Part shown: piece after piece, positions 26,663-35,380 of the stretch | Position numbering within the stretch: position 1 is the first letter of the stretch | Layout: every line of letters begins with the position of its first letter | DNA from: Chloroflexaceae bacterium | GTDB lineage: Bacteria; Chloroflexota; Chloroflexia; Chloroflexales; Chloroflexaceae | Direction of reading: 5' to 3' | Length of the DNA: 43,935 nt | NCBI GenBank assembly: GCA_012032475.1 | Contig: JAAUSY010000013.1 | Span: forward strand, 1 to 43,935 | Made by a program: the position numbers and the translations under genes | The notes under the pieces: model-generated | The model's input: the letters and a program-made list of their open reading frames with translations, nothing else | Databases searched by the model: none | Told to the model about the DNA's origin: nothing

Positions 26663-27028
26663 AGGTTATACTTTATACAAAAGAACGGGTTTCTCCCTCC
26701 CTGGGAACGAGCGTCAGAGCGACAAAGCCTCCTCAATCGCAGGCAATGTCATCTATACGTACGTAAACATCGTAATGTAGGGGTGGGCCAGAGAGGGGGC
26801 AACCGCCGGCAGATGGGGAAGCAAGGCCCCTGGCGGGAAGGGTAATTCCCGTGCCATACGCAGGTGCGATACCCCATCCGCACCACCGGCTCGTGGAGAT
26901 ACCCGTTTGAACACAAGCAAGAAAGGTAGCAGGGTCGTTCGCCATCTCAAGGTGGTATAAGGAAGCAGAAGTGCAGAAGCATTGTTGGAATCAGAGCAGC
27001 TAGTGTTAAGGGAGAGGAAAAGTATCCA
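26663..27028 (+). promoter_or_regulatory. Long structured 5' leader of the actA-G operon
   Basis: About 365 nt with no coding signal. One element is a two-step hairpin: CCGCC 26803-26807 with GGCGG 26832-26836, enclosing GGGG 26815-26818 with CCCC 26827-26830. A second is GGTGCG 26863-26868 with CGCACC 26879-26884. A purine-rich ribosome site (GGGAGAGGAAAAG) precedes ATG 27029. I do not recognise a known riboswitch class. It could hold an RNA control element, or it may simply be a long leader. Confidence 0.5.
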
Positions 27029-27589
27029 ATGGGTCAGATTTTTCGCCCCAGTGCCAATGTCTATGCAAAAGTAGGGGCACTCAGTCTTTTCTACCTCATT
27101 ATCCTGGTCCTCCTCGCTCTTGCCGTTTTCGACCGGTCCAATCTCATCCGACGGATTAACGTTCCCCGAAGCCAGCCGGTCCCCTTCACCCATCAAATGC
27201 ATGCCGGGGTGCTTGGAATAGACTGCATCTATTGCCATAGTTCGGTCGAAAAATCCAAGTTTGCTGGGATGCCCTCGCTCGATACGTGTATGGCCTGCCA
27301 TAACGAAATCCAGGGAACCTTCTGGTTGCAGTGGCTCACCGACCGGTTTGAGCAAAAAGAGCCGGTCCAGTGGACCAGGGTGACCGACTTCCCCGATTTT
27401 GTCTATTTCAACCACAGCATACACGTCAAAGGACGGGGCCTTGATTGTTCTGAGTGTCATGGGGTTGTTGAGGAGATGACGGTCATGTGGAAAGCCAAAT
27501 CGCTCACCATGGGCTACTGTCTGGATACATGCCACCGTACGACGTGGAATATTGAGCAGCTTACCAATTGTTCTGTGTGTCACAGGTGA
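27029..27589 (+). CDS. actA: Alternative complex III multihaem cytochrome c subunit
   Basis: Protein of 186 aa. One N-terminal membrane helix (about residues 15-35) anchors an outer domain with five haem-binding sites: CIYCH at 66, CMACH at 87, CSECH at 140, CLDTCH at 164 and CSVCH at 181. The fourth has three residues between the cysteines rather than two, which is unusual. The ending and the His-rich positions (FTHQMHAGV, YFNHSIHVKG) supply axial ligands. ActA passes electrons from the ActB iron-sulfur clusters towards ActE and the final acceptor. It is the first gene of the operon and shares a TGATG junction with actB. Haem insertion needs the Ccm system, of which ccmAB are at 18.5-19.9 kb. 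Confidence 0.95.
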   Translation: MGQIFRPSANVYAKVGALSLFYLIILVLLALAVFDRSNLIRRINVPRSQPVPFTHQMHAGVLGIDCIYCHSSVEKSKFAGMPSLDTCMACHNEIQGTFWLQWLTDRFEQKEPVQWTRVTDFPDFVYFNHSIHVKGRGLDCSECHGVVEEMTVMWKAKSLTMGYCLDTCHRTTWNIEQLTNCSVCHR

Positions 27590-30500
27590 TGATGAAAGAA
27601 CAAACAAACAACAAACAGGTCGAACTGGCTGAAATTCGTGCGCGTCTTGCCAACGCCCACGGCCAGCACTACTGGCGGAGTCTCGACGAACTGGCGGAAA
27701 CCGAAGAGTTCCAAAAGTTTGTTCACAACGAGTTTCCCCACGGACTGATGAACTGGGAAAACCCGGTCAGTCGCCGCACCTTCCTGAAATTGATGGGAGC
27801 ATCCATGGCGCTGGCTGGTCTCACAGCCTGTGGCCCCCTTCAGCCAGTTGAACGCATTGTCCCATACGTTGATGGACGACCAGAACTGGTTCCTGGTGAA
27901 CCCATGTTCTTTGCCACGACCATGCCATCCAATGGCTATGGGGTCGGGCTGGTGGTCCGCAGTTTCGAAGGTCGCCCGACAAAGGTCGAAGGAAACGAAG
28001 CCCACCCTGCCAGCCTGGGCACGAGCAGCCTCATGGCCCAGGCTGCGATCCTGACGATGTATGACCCGGACCGCTCGCAGGTGGTTCGCAATGCCAGCAC
28101 CGCCAGCACCTGGGAGGCATTCGTGGAGGCCATCGCTCCGGCCATCCGGGCCGGGGGGGTGCGGATACTGACCGAAACGGTCACCTCCCCCACGCTGGCA
28201 AGCCAGTTGCAATCCCTCCAGGAATCATCGGGGGTCGAATGGCATCAATATGACCCGACGGGGCAAAACCACGCCCGTGCCGGTGCTCAGCTTGCCTTTG
28301 GCGAGAACGTTGATACCCACTATCGCCTCGACAAAGCCGAGGTGATTCTCGCCCTGGAGGCCGATTTCCTGGACTATGGCCCGGCCCAACTGGTCTACAG
28401 CCGGCAGTTTGCCGACAAACGGCGCATCCGCGAAGACCAGACCGATATGAACCGGCTGTATGTCGTGGAAAGCACCCCGACGATTACCGGCGCAATGGCC
28501 GACCACCGCCTGCCGCTCCGCTCCAGCGATATCGAAGATTTCGCCAGAGCCGTGGCCGAGGGGTTGGGCATTGACGTTGGCGGCAAGGTCGCGGAAATCG
28601 CCCCCGCCGAATGGGTGGACGCTGTGGTCGAAGACCTCAAGTCTCACGAGGGAGCCAGCATCGTGCTGGTGGGCGAAGGCCAACCGCCCGAAGTCCACGC
28701 TCTGGTGCATGCCATCAACAACGTGCTGGGCAACATCGGCCAGACCGTCGTCTACACCGACCCCGTTGAGGCCGCGCCCGTTGACCAGATGGCTTCGCTG
28801 CAAGCGCTGGTGAGCGATATGCAGGATGGCAAGGTCAAGACCCTCATCATCATCGGGGGGAACCCGGTCTACACCGCGCCGGCTGACCTCAACTTTGCCG
28901 AAGCACTGGCAAAGGTCAACCTGAGTGTTCACCTCAGCCTCTACGACGACGAAACATCGGAGCGCTGTACCTGGCACCTCCCCGAAGCCCACTTCCTGGA
29001 ATCATGGGGAGATGTCCGCGCCTTCGATGGCACCGCCAGCATCATTCAACCGCTGATTGCTCCGCTGTATGGGGGCAAGTCGGCCGGCGAACTGTTGGCC
29101 GCTCTGATGGGGCAGGGAGATGCCGCCGGATACGACATCGTCCGGGCCTACTGGAACGAGCACCTCGCGGATACGTCGGAACGAGCCTGGGAGGGCATCT
29201 TGCAGCAAGGGGTCATCGCAGAGAGCACCTTGCCGGCTAAGAAAGTTACCCTGACGGGCCGGTCCTTCCCGCGTTCGCCTGCCCAGGGAGACGGGCTGGA
29301 AATCGTGTTCCGGCTCGACCCGACCGTGCTGGACGGGCGCTACGCCAACAATGGTTGGCTCCAGGAAACGCCCAAGCCGCTGACCAAGATTACCTGGGAC
29401 AACGCCGCGCTGATCAGCCCGACGACGGCCCAGAAACTTGGCCTGACGAGCGAAGACGTGGTCAGCATCACCTATCAGGGCGCAACGGTCAATGCGCCGG
29501 TCTGGGTTTCACCGGGCCACGCCAACGACTCCCTGACGCTCCACCTGGGCTACGGGCGCACCCGCGCCGGGCATGTTGGCACGGGGATCGGGTTCAATGC
29601 CTACGCGCTGCGCCAGAGCGGAACGCCCTGGTTTGGCACCGGGGCGAGCATCCGCAAGGTGGGGGGACGCCACCGGCTCGCCAGCACGCAGCACCACCAC
29701 AGCATTGACGTGAAGAATCCGAAGCTGCAAGAACTGACCGACAAGCGTACCCCAACGATTATTCACGCCGGCACGATCCAGGAGTTCCGCGACGACCCGG
29801 AATCCGTCCATGGTCACGGTGGTCACGGTGAGAGCGAGGGTGAGCAACCATCGCTCTACCCGAAGATAGAAAACACCTGGGAAGGCAGCTACGGCTGGAT
29901 TGACAGCGAAGGCAAGTGGAAGGGTGCCCGGTGGGGGATGGTCATTGACCTGACGGTCTGCACCAGTTGCAACGCCTGTGTGGCTGCGTGCCAGGCCGAA
30001 AACAACATCCCCGTTGTGGGCAAGGAAGAGGTCCTTCAGGGGTGCGAAATGCACTGGATACGCATTGACCGCTACTACGAAGGCTATGACATTGACAACC
30101 CGCGGACTTACCATCAGCCGCTTGGCTGTGTCCACTGCGAAGTCGCCCCGTGCGAACCGGTCTGCCCGGTTGCGGCAACAGCTCACAGCCTGGAAGGGCT
30201 GAACGAGATGATCTACAACCGCTGTGTCGGGACGCGCTATTGTGGCAACAACTGCCCCTACAAGGTCAGGCGCTTCAACTACTACCAGTATTCTGACCTC
30301 ACCACTGAGAGCTATAAACTGATGCGCAACCCGGACGTGACTGTGCGCAACCGCGGGGTGATGGAGAAATGCACCTACTGCGTCCAGCGTATCAACCTGA
30401 CCCGCATTGCCTATAAACGAGATACCGGCCAGTCAGGGTATGTCGAATATGATGATGGAGCCGTCGTACCTGCGTGCGAACAGGCCTGCCCGACCAGGGC

Positions 30501-30702
30501 GATCACCTTTGGCGATGTTGGGGACCCGGAAAGTCGGGTGGCTCAGCTCAAGCAGCAACCGCACAACTACGACCTCCTGGGCGAACTGGCGGTGGTGCCG
30601 CGCACGAGCTACCTGGCCCGATTGCGAAACCCCAACCCGGCGCTTGAATCCCCGACTGCGACGGAGCAAGGTGGTCATCAAGATAGTCACGGGGAGGAGT
30701 AG
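27589..30702 (+). CDS. actB: Alternative complex III iron-sulfur / molybdopterin-like subunit
   Basis: Protein of 1037 aa. SRRTFLKLMGAS at about 61-72 is a twin-arginine signal, followed by the lipobox-like LTAC. A large domain resembles molybdopterin oxidoreductases but in this family holds no molybdenum. A C-terminal ferredoxin-like domain starts near residue 791 with CTSCNACVAACQAE. CVHCEVAPCEPVCPVAAT, CVGTRYCGNNCPYKVRRF and CTYCVQRI...CEQACPTRAI follow: four cluster sites, known in the family as three [4Fe-4S] and one [3Fe-4S]. The start is ATG 27589, overlapping the actA stop; ATG 27592 is equally possible. It carries electrons from the quinol site of ActC to ActA. Confidence 0.96.
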   Translation: MMKEQTNNKQVELAEIRARLANAHGQHYWRSLDELAETEEFQKFVHNEFPHGLMNWENPVSRRTFLKLMGASMALAGLTACGPLQPVERIVPYVDGRPELVPGEPMFFATTMPSNGYGVGLVVRSFEGRPTKVEGNEAHPASLGTSSLMAQAAILTMYDPDRSQVVRNASTASTWEAFVEAIAPAIRAGGVRILTETVTSPTLASQLQSLQESSGVEWHQYDPTGQNHARAGAQLAFGENVDTHYRLDKAEVILALEADFLDYGPAQLVYSRQFADKRRIREDQTDMNRLYVVESTPTITGAMADHRLPLRSSDIEDFARAVAEGLGIDVGGKVAEIAPAEWVDAVVEDLKSHEGASIVLVGEGQPPEVHALVHAINNVLGNIGQTVVYTDPVEAAPVDQMASLQALVSDMQDGKVKTLIIIGGNPVYTAPADLNFAEALAKVNLSVHLSLYDDETSERCTWHLPEAHFLESWGDVRAFDGTASIIQPLIAPLYGGKSAGELLAALMGQGDAAGYDIVRAYWNEHLADTSERAWEGILQQGVIAESTLPAKKVTLTGRSFPRSPAQGDGLEIVFRLDPTVLDGRYANNGWLQETPKPLTKITWDNAALISPTTAQKLGLTSEDVVSITYQGATVNAPVWVSPGHANDSLTLHLGYGRTRAGHVGTGIGFNAYALRQSGTPWFGTGASIRKVGGRHRLASTQHHHSIDVKNPKLQELTDKRTPTIIHAGTIQEFRDDPESVHGHGGHGESEGEQPSLYPKIENTWEGSYGWIDSEGKWKGARWGMVIDLTVCTSCNACVAACQAENNIPVVGKEEVLQGCEMHWIRIDRYYEGYDIDNPRTYHQPLGCVHCEVAPCEPVCPVAATAHSLEGLNEMIYNRCVGTRYCGNNCPYKVRRFNYYQYSDLTTESYKLMRNPDVTVRNRGVMEKCTYCVQRINLTRIAYKRDTGQSGYVEYDDGAVVPACEQACPTRAITFGDVGDPESRVAQLKQQPHNYDLLGELAVVPRTSYLARLRNPNPALESPTATEQGGHQDSHGEE

Positions 30703-30707
30703 TCAGA

Positions 30708-32123
30708 ATGCAAGCAGGAAATGTAGCAAAACTCAACGAACAACTCCAATCAGACCCCGTGCTCGCGCCGGGGCATACCTATGGTTCCATTGAGGAAAAA
30801 ATCAATACCATCCCCTTACCGCTGACCAAGAGGGCATCCAAGGGGTGGGTTCTGGGCTTTTCCATTGCCTTTGCGCTCCTCATGCTGCTGTTCTATTCCC
30901 TGGGAGTGCTGTTTGCTCGCGGTCTCGGTGTCTGGGGTATCAACAACCCCGTCTACTGGGGTTTTGCGATTATCAACTTCGTCTGGTGGATTGGTATCGG
31001 CCACGCGGGAACCCTGATTTCGGCCATCTTGCTGCTGATGCAGCAGAACTGGCGCAACTCCATCAATCGTCTGGCCGAGGCCATGACGCTGTTTGCGGTG
31101 GCCTGCGCCGGGTTGATGCCTATTGTCCATATGGGGCGGCCCTGGCTCTTCTACTGGCTCGTCCCCTACCCGAACACCATGGCGATGTGGCCGCAGTTCC
31201 GCAGCCCGCTGGCATGGGACGTGTTCGCCGTCTCGACCTATGCCACGGTCTCGCTGCTGTTCTGGTTGATTGGCCTCGTGCCCGACTTCGCCAAAATGCG
31301 CGACCGCGCCACCGACCGAACGACGAAAATCCTGTTCAATATCCTGTCGCTGGGGTGGCGCAACTCCTCGCGGCACTGGCACCGCTACGAGATGGCCTAC
31401 CTCTTGCTGGCGGGACTTTCGACGCCGCTGGTCCTTTCCGTCCACAGTATCATCAGTCTCGACTTCTCCGTCAGCATCGTTCCGGGGTGGCACATGACGC
31501 TGTTCCCACCCTACTTCGTGGCTGGCGCGGTCTTCGCCGGGTTTGCGATGGTGCTCACCCTGGTGATCCCCATCCGCAAGTTCTACAAACTCGAAGACTT
31601 CGTCACCATGAAGCATATCGAAAACTGCTGCAAGGTGATGCTGGCAACGGGCATGATCGTCTTCTACGGCTACATGATGGAACTGTTCTTCGGGTGGTAC
31701 AGTGCGCATGACGTCGAGTTCTTCTTGATCAACAACCGCTTCTTTGGGCCGTATGCCTGGGCGTTCTGGGCGCTGATGCTGTGCAACGGGGTGGCTCCAC
31801 AGCTCATGTGGTTCAAGCCGCTCCGACGGAATTTGCCCCTGGTATGGATACTGTCGCTCGTGGTCGGGGTCGGGATGTGGTTGGAGCGCTTCGTCATCGT
31901 GGTGATGAGCCTCCACCGCGACTACCTCCCCACATCGTGGGATGCCTACACCCCGACGTTCTGGGATATCTCGCTCTACGTGGGGACATTCGGCCTGTTC
32001 TTCTCCTTGATGTTCCTATTCATTCGCTTCCTGCCGATGATTAACATCTTCGAGATGCAGTTGCTGCGGCACGACCAGAAGCACCAGGTTGAAGGGGGCT
32101 TTGGGGCGTCGGAGGAGGCGTAG
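30708..32123 (+). CDS. actC: Alternative complex III NrfD/PsrC-like quinol-binding subunit
   Basis: Protein of 471 aa with about ten membrane helices of the NrfD/PsrC type. The N-terminal cytoplasmic stretch (TIPLPLTKRASKGW) leads to helix 1. WGFAIINFVWWIGIGHAGTLISAILLL contains the conserved WIGIGHAGT segment near the quinol site. FFGWYSAHDVEFF and NGVAPQLMWFKPLRR are typical of ActC. ActC oxidises menaquinol at the outer side and hands electrons to ActB. It starts 6 bp after actB and ends 28 bp before actD. Confidence 0.95.
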   Translation: MQAGNVAKLNEQLQSDPVLAPGHTYGSIEEKINTIPLPLTKRASKGWVLGFSIAFALLMLLFYSLGVLFARGLGVWGINNPVYWGFAIINFVWWIGIGHAGTLISAILLLMQQNWRNSINRLAEAMTLFAVACAGLMPIVHMGRPWLFYWLVPYPNTMAMWPQFRSPLAWDVFAVSTYATVSLLFWLIGLVPDFAKMRDRATDRTTKILFNILSLGWRNSSRHWHRYEMAYLLLAGLSTPLVLSVHSIISLDFSVSIVPGWHMTLFPPYFVAGAVFAGFAMVLTLVIPIRKFYKLEDFVTMKHIENCCKVMLATGMIVFYGYMMELFFGWYSAHDVEFFLINNRFFGPYAWAFWALMLCNGVAPQLMWFKPLRRNLPLVWILSLVVGVGMWLERFVIVVMSLHRDYLPTSWDAYTPTFWDISLYVGTFGLFFSLMFLFIRFLPMINIFEMQLLRHDQKHQVEGGFGASEEA

Positions 32124-32151
32124 TCATGCAGAAAGGAGCAAATGAAGAGCC

Positions 32152-32682
32152 ATGAAGCAAATCTATGGTGTGATGGCCGAGTTTGAGCACTCAGAGCAAA
32201 TCATTGAGGCCACCCGGCGCGTCTACGAAGCGGGGTATCGCAGCATGGATGTCTACACCCCCTTTCCGATGCACGAGATCTTTCACGAACTGCACGAGCA
32301 TCGGACGTGGGTTTCACCGATTACCATGGTGGGAGGGTTGACGGGGTTGGTCGGGGGGTTCATGTTGCAGACCTGGACCACCGTCATTGACTACCCGCTC
32401 AATATCGGGGGCCGTCCCCTGTTTAGCTGGCCGTCATTCATCCCGATTACCTTTGAGTGCATGGTCCTGCTGGCAGCGTTTTCGGCGCTCATTGGCATGA
32501 TAGCGCTGAACGGGTTGCCCCAACCGTATCACCCGGTGTTCAATGTACCGGGCTTTGAGCGGTCATCCCAGGACCGATTTTTCCTGTGTGTCGAATCCAC
32601 GGACCCCAAGTTTGATGCTGCTGAGACCGCCCGGTTCCTCGGTAGTCTTGGGGCCCAGCGGGTCGTTGAAGTTGAGGCATGA
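32152..32682 (+). CDS. actD: Alternative complex III subunit D (DUF3341)
   Basis: Protein of 176 aa. The soluble N-terminal part, YGVMAEFEHSEQIIEATRRVYEAGYRSMDVYTPFP, is the DUF3341 hallmark. Two membrane helices follow (ITMVGGLTGLVGGFMLQ and ITFECMVLLAAFSALIG), then a short soluble tail (FFLCVESTDPKFDAAETARFL). The subunit is structural and lies against ActC/ActF; it has no redox centre. It follows actC with its own purine-rich ribosome site (GAAAGGAG). Confidence 0.93.
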   Translation: MKQIYGVMAEFEHSEQIIEATRRVYEAGYRSMDVYTPFPMHEIFHELHEHRTWVSPITMVGGLTGLVGGFMLQTWTTVIDYPLNIGGRPLFSWPSFIPITFECMVLLAAFSALIGMIALNGLPQPYHPVFNVPGFERSSQDRFFLCVESTDPKFDAAETARFLGSLGAQRVVEVEA

Positions 32683-32701
32683 GGGGACAGGAAGGATGAG
32701 G

Positions 32702-33370
32702 ATGAAGAAACAGCACCGATTTTCGGTCCAAACAAGGTTCCTGGTCATCGCGTGCATGGCGGTCTTTCTGGTGCTGGTGTCGGCGTGTCACCAGGATATG
32801 TACAACCAGCCCAAACACCGCAAGGCACTCATGCAAAGCGATTTCTTTGCGGACGGGATGGTCGCCCGTCCCCAGGTCCCCGGCACGGTCTCGCAGAGTC
32901 AGGCATTGTATGACGAGCACCTGTCCACGGGCAAGGTGAACGGGGAGTTTGTCACGACCTTCCCATATACGATTACGCGCTCCGTGCTGCGGCAGGGGCA
33001 GGCGGCCTTTAACATCTACTGTGTGCCCTGCCATGGCACTCTGGGCAATGGCAGGGGGATGGTGCAGCGGCGTGGTCTGACCACCCCCGCAAACTACCAT
33101 ACGGACCGCCTGCGCGGGGTGTCGCCGGGCTATATCTTCGATGTCATCACCAACGGGTACCGCAATATGTATCCCTATGGCTCCAGGATTAGCCTGGAGG
33201 ACCGGTGGGCCATTGTGGCCTATGTGCGGGCCTTGCAGTGGAGCCAGTATGCCACCTGTGATGACGTTCCGGACGATGAGGCTTTCAAACAGGAATGTGA
33301 AGCCGGCGGGTCCGAATCAGGAGATGATGAGGATGAGGAAGATGCGGAGGAGTCTGAAAACGAGGAATAG
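32702..33370 (+). CDS. actE: Alternative complex III monohaem cytochrome c lipoprotein
   Basis: Protein of 222 aa. A signal peptide with lipobox LVSAC would make Cys the N-terminal lipid-bearing residue. One haem site, CVPCHGTLGNGRGM, lies near residue 105. YRNMYPYGSRI offers the Met ligand. The last 25 or so residues are almost all Glu/Asp, a strongly acidic tail. ActE relays electrons from ActA to the soluble acceptor or oxidase. The start is ATG 32702, with GGAAGG 6 nt upstream; ATG 32696 is also in frame. It ends 126 bp before actF, a gap that holds a perfect hairpin. Confidence 0.93.
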   Translation: MKKQHRFSVQTRFLVIACMAVFLVLVSACHQDMYNQPKHRKALMQSDFFADGMVARPQVPGTVSQSQALYDEHLSTGKVNGEFVTTFPYTITRSVLRQGQAAFNIYCVPCHGTLGNGRGMVQRRGLTTPANYHTDRLRGVSPGYIFDVITNGYRNMYPYGSRISLEDRWAIVAYVRALQWSQYATCDDVPDDEAFKQECEAGGSESGDDEDEEDAEESENEE

Positions 33371-33420
33371 CGCGAGATGCTTCCTGCTGGCAGATTCTTC
33401 CCTGAAGACGCCAGGAGGCC

Positions 33421-33440
33421 GGGGAGAGGAGACTCTCCCC
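33421..33440 (+). promoter_or_regulatory. Perfect 8-bp hairpin between actE and actF
   Basis: GGGGAGAG (33421-33428) and CTCTCCCC (33433-33440) with a GAGA loop. No T-run follows, so it is not a full terminator. It could protect the upstream mRNA end or set the actF level relative to actABCDE. Confidence 0.7.
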
Positions 33441-33496
33441 CACCTTCCCTGGTCAGGGTGTCAGGAGATATCTCATAAATTTCAGGATATACACTG

Positions 33497-34723
33497 ATGA
33501 TGAAGAAACAACACAAAGAGCAGCCATCGGATGTGGTCTCCCAACTGAAGCGGGTTCAGATACCCGCCATCATCGTGGGAGTCGCTGGTCTGGGGGTGTG
33601 GTTCCTGGGGGCCGGGAGCGGCACCCGCGAACAATTTTTCCAGACCTACCTCTTTGCCTTCCTCTTCTGGGTAGGCCTTCCGCTTGGTGGTCTCGCTCTC
33701 TTAATGCTCCAGTATTTGACTGGAGGCAAGTGGGGGTTCTTGATTCGCCGGATGCTGGAAGCCGCCGCGATGACCCTTCCGCTCATGGTGCTGTTGTTCA
33801 TCCCTATCATCACGATAGGCATGCTCGACCTGTACCCATGGGCGGATCCGGCGGTGGTGGCCCACGATACGCATTTGCAATTCAAATATGCCTACCTTAA
33901 TCCGGGGTCGTTCGTCTTTCGGGCCGGGTTCTATTTCTTGATCTGGTTGGTCTGGACCTTCTTCCTGGTCAAGTGGGGAGCCGATCAGGACCGGTCCGGC
34001 AAGCCTGCCATCACCCACCGGTTTCGCAACCTCAGCGGGGTGGGGATTGTGCTCTACGTTATCACCATGACTTTCGCCGCCTTCGACTGGGGGATGTCGC
34101 TGGAACCGCTCTGGTTCTCAGCCATCTACGGCGTCATTTTTATCATCGGGCAGGGGTTGGCAACCTTCGCGTTCATCATCCTGATGGCGCGGTTGCTGGC
34201 CGACCGCAAGCCCTTTGCAGACTTTGTCTCGACCAAGCTCTACCATGACCTGGGCAATCTGCTCCTTGCGTTCGCCATTCTGTGGACGTATATGTCACTT
34301 TCCCAGTTCTTGATTATCTGGTCGGGGAACCTGCCACCAGAAACGCCCTGGTACATTCGCCGCCAAGCGGCAGGGTGGAATGAGGTGGCCGTCGCCGTGC
34401 TGGTGTTCCAGTTTGTGCTGCCCTTCTTCCTCCTGCTGAACCGCTTTGTCAAGCAGAAGATTCAGTTGCTCTGGAAGGTGGCGCTACTCATTTTCATCAT
34501 GCGCTTTGTAGACCTCTTCTGGATCATTATGCCGGCGTTTGACCAGACCGTGCTGGAGGTTCATTGGACGACCTATGTCGCTCCTATCGGCGTTGGCGGG
34601 GTGTGGCTGTTCGTGTTCCTCGAAATCCTGAAGCGGCGACCCATCCTCCCACTTCGCGACCCGATTGTCCCGTTCCCGGTTTCTGAGGGGACAAAGATGC
34701 AGGAGGTGCCAGGACATGGCTAA
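33497..34723 (+). CDS. actF: Alternative complex III NrfD-like membrane subunit F
   Basis: Protein of 408 aa with about ten membrane helices, a second NrfD-like subunit that resembles ActC. LSQFLIIWSGNLPPETPWYIRR is a hallmark of ActF, and MRFVDLFWIIMPAFDQ in a late helix is conserved. In known complexes ActF does not bind quinol but is thought to be involved in proton translocation. Two adjacent ATGs (33497, 33500) are possible starts. The stop overlaps the next ATG by 8 bp. Confidence 0.93.
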   Translation: MMKKQHKEQPSDVVSQLKRVQIPAIIVGVAGLGVWFLGAGSGTREQFFQTYLFAFLFWVGLPLGGLALLMLQYLTGGKWGFLIRRMLEAAAMTLPLMVLLFIPIITIGMLDLYPWADPAVVAHDTHLQFKYAYLNPGSFVFRAGFYFLIWLVWTFFLVKWGADQDRSGKPAITHRFRNLSGVGIVLYVITMTFAAFDWGMSLEPLWFSAIYGVIFIIGQGLATFAFIILMARLLADRKPFADFVSTKLYHDLGNLLLAFAILWTYMSLSQFLIIWSGNLPPETPWYIRRQAAGWNEVAVAVLVFQFVLPFFLLLNRFVKQKIQLLWKVALLIFIMRFVDLFWIIMPAFDQTVLEVHWTTYVAPIGVGGVWLFVFLEILKRRPILPLRDPIVPFPVSEGTKMQEVPGHG

Positions 34724-35282
34724 AGACAAAGGAAAAGAACGCAGCACCAGCAAAAAGCGCCAGAGTGACATGCAGCAATTCGGTTCGCTCATCGAGAGCA
34801 TCATTCTTGGGATATGGGCGGTCCTGGTCGGAATAGTCCAGTGGACCTGGAAGATTGCGGTCATCATCGTCACGTTTTTCTGGTGGCTCGTCAGCAGTGT
34901 GGTCGGGTGGGCGTGGGGGTTCGTTTTCGGGCACAGCCCGGATCGGGACCCGGCCTCGAAGCGGGAAGTGGTCTTTTCGGAGAAGGACGCTCTCCTGCGG
35001 GGGGTGATCCTCTCGACCCTGACCTTTGTGGTGCTGGCCCTGCTCATTGTGATGCTCGGCAAGTTCCCGCGGCCTTCAGTTACCGTGGGGTCGGCGGGGG
35101 CCGGGTTCAACCAGTGGTTGGAGGTTCAGGCAGCCGACGATGCGGTCCTGAACAATTACGGGTGGGTGGATGAGGAAGCCGGTATTGTGAGAATACCCAT
35201 CCGGGATGCCATGCAGATGCTGGATGGCAAGCTGCCGTCCCGTGACCCGAACTGGGCAGGGGACGACGCCAGTGATGGGTGA
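34716..35282 (+). CDS. Small ACIII-operon membrane protein (ActG position)
   Basis: Protein of 188 aa. A Lys-rich start is followed by two or three membrane helices (IESIILGIWAVLVGIVQWTW, IAVIIVTFFWWLVSSVVGW, GVILSTLTFVVLALLIVML) with a charged loop. The C-terminal segment LNNYGWVDEEAGIVRIPIRDAM recurs in small proteins of ACIII and cytochrome oxidase operons, as far as I know the family. AGGAGG about 10 nt before ATG 34716 and the 8-bp overlap with actF show it belongs to the operon. It may be the seventh subunit or an assembly factor; I cannot choose between them. Confidence 0.65.
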   Translation: MAKDKGKERSTSKKRQSDMQQFGSLIESIILGIWAVLVGIVQWTWKIAVIIVTFFWWLVSSVVGWAWGFVFGHSPDRDPASKREVVFSEKDALLRGVILSTLTFVVLALLIVMLGKFPRPSVTVGSAGAGFNQWLEVQAADDAVLNNYGWVDEEAGIVRIPIRDAMQMLDGKLPSRDPNWAGDDASDG

Positions 35283-35322
35283 GGAGTGATACGTAGCGAG
35301 TGATGCAGGTGGTGAAAAAGGT

Positions 35323-35355
35323 ATCCCCCTCTCGCGGGTGAAGCGGGAGGGGGAT
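35323..35355. terminator. Bidirectional terminator closing the ACIII operon
   Basis: A 13-bp stem (35323-35335 with 35343-35355, one G-T type mismatch) and a 7-nt loop. On the plus strand it is followed by TTCGTCTCTC. On the minus strand it is followed by ATACC and a T5 run, so it can end both the actA-G transcript and the convergent quinone-oxidoreductase transcript. Confidence 0.85.
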
Positions 35356-35380
35356 TTCGTCTCTCAGAAGGCCGATAGGA

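Noticed and set aside
26663-27028. A tRNA or a known riboswitch in the actA leader
   Set aside because: No T-loop GGTTCGA-type sequence and no match to the conserved cores I know (cobalamin, SAM, TPP, c-di-GMP, molybdenum cofactor).
30816-31916. Minus-strand open frame opposite actC
   Set aside because: Charged, repetitive sequence with no domain; actC is certain.
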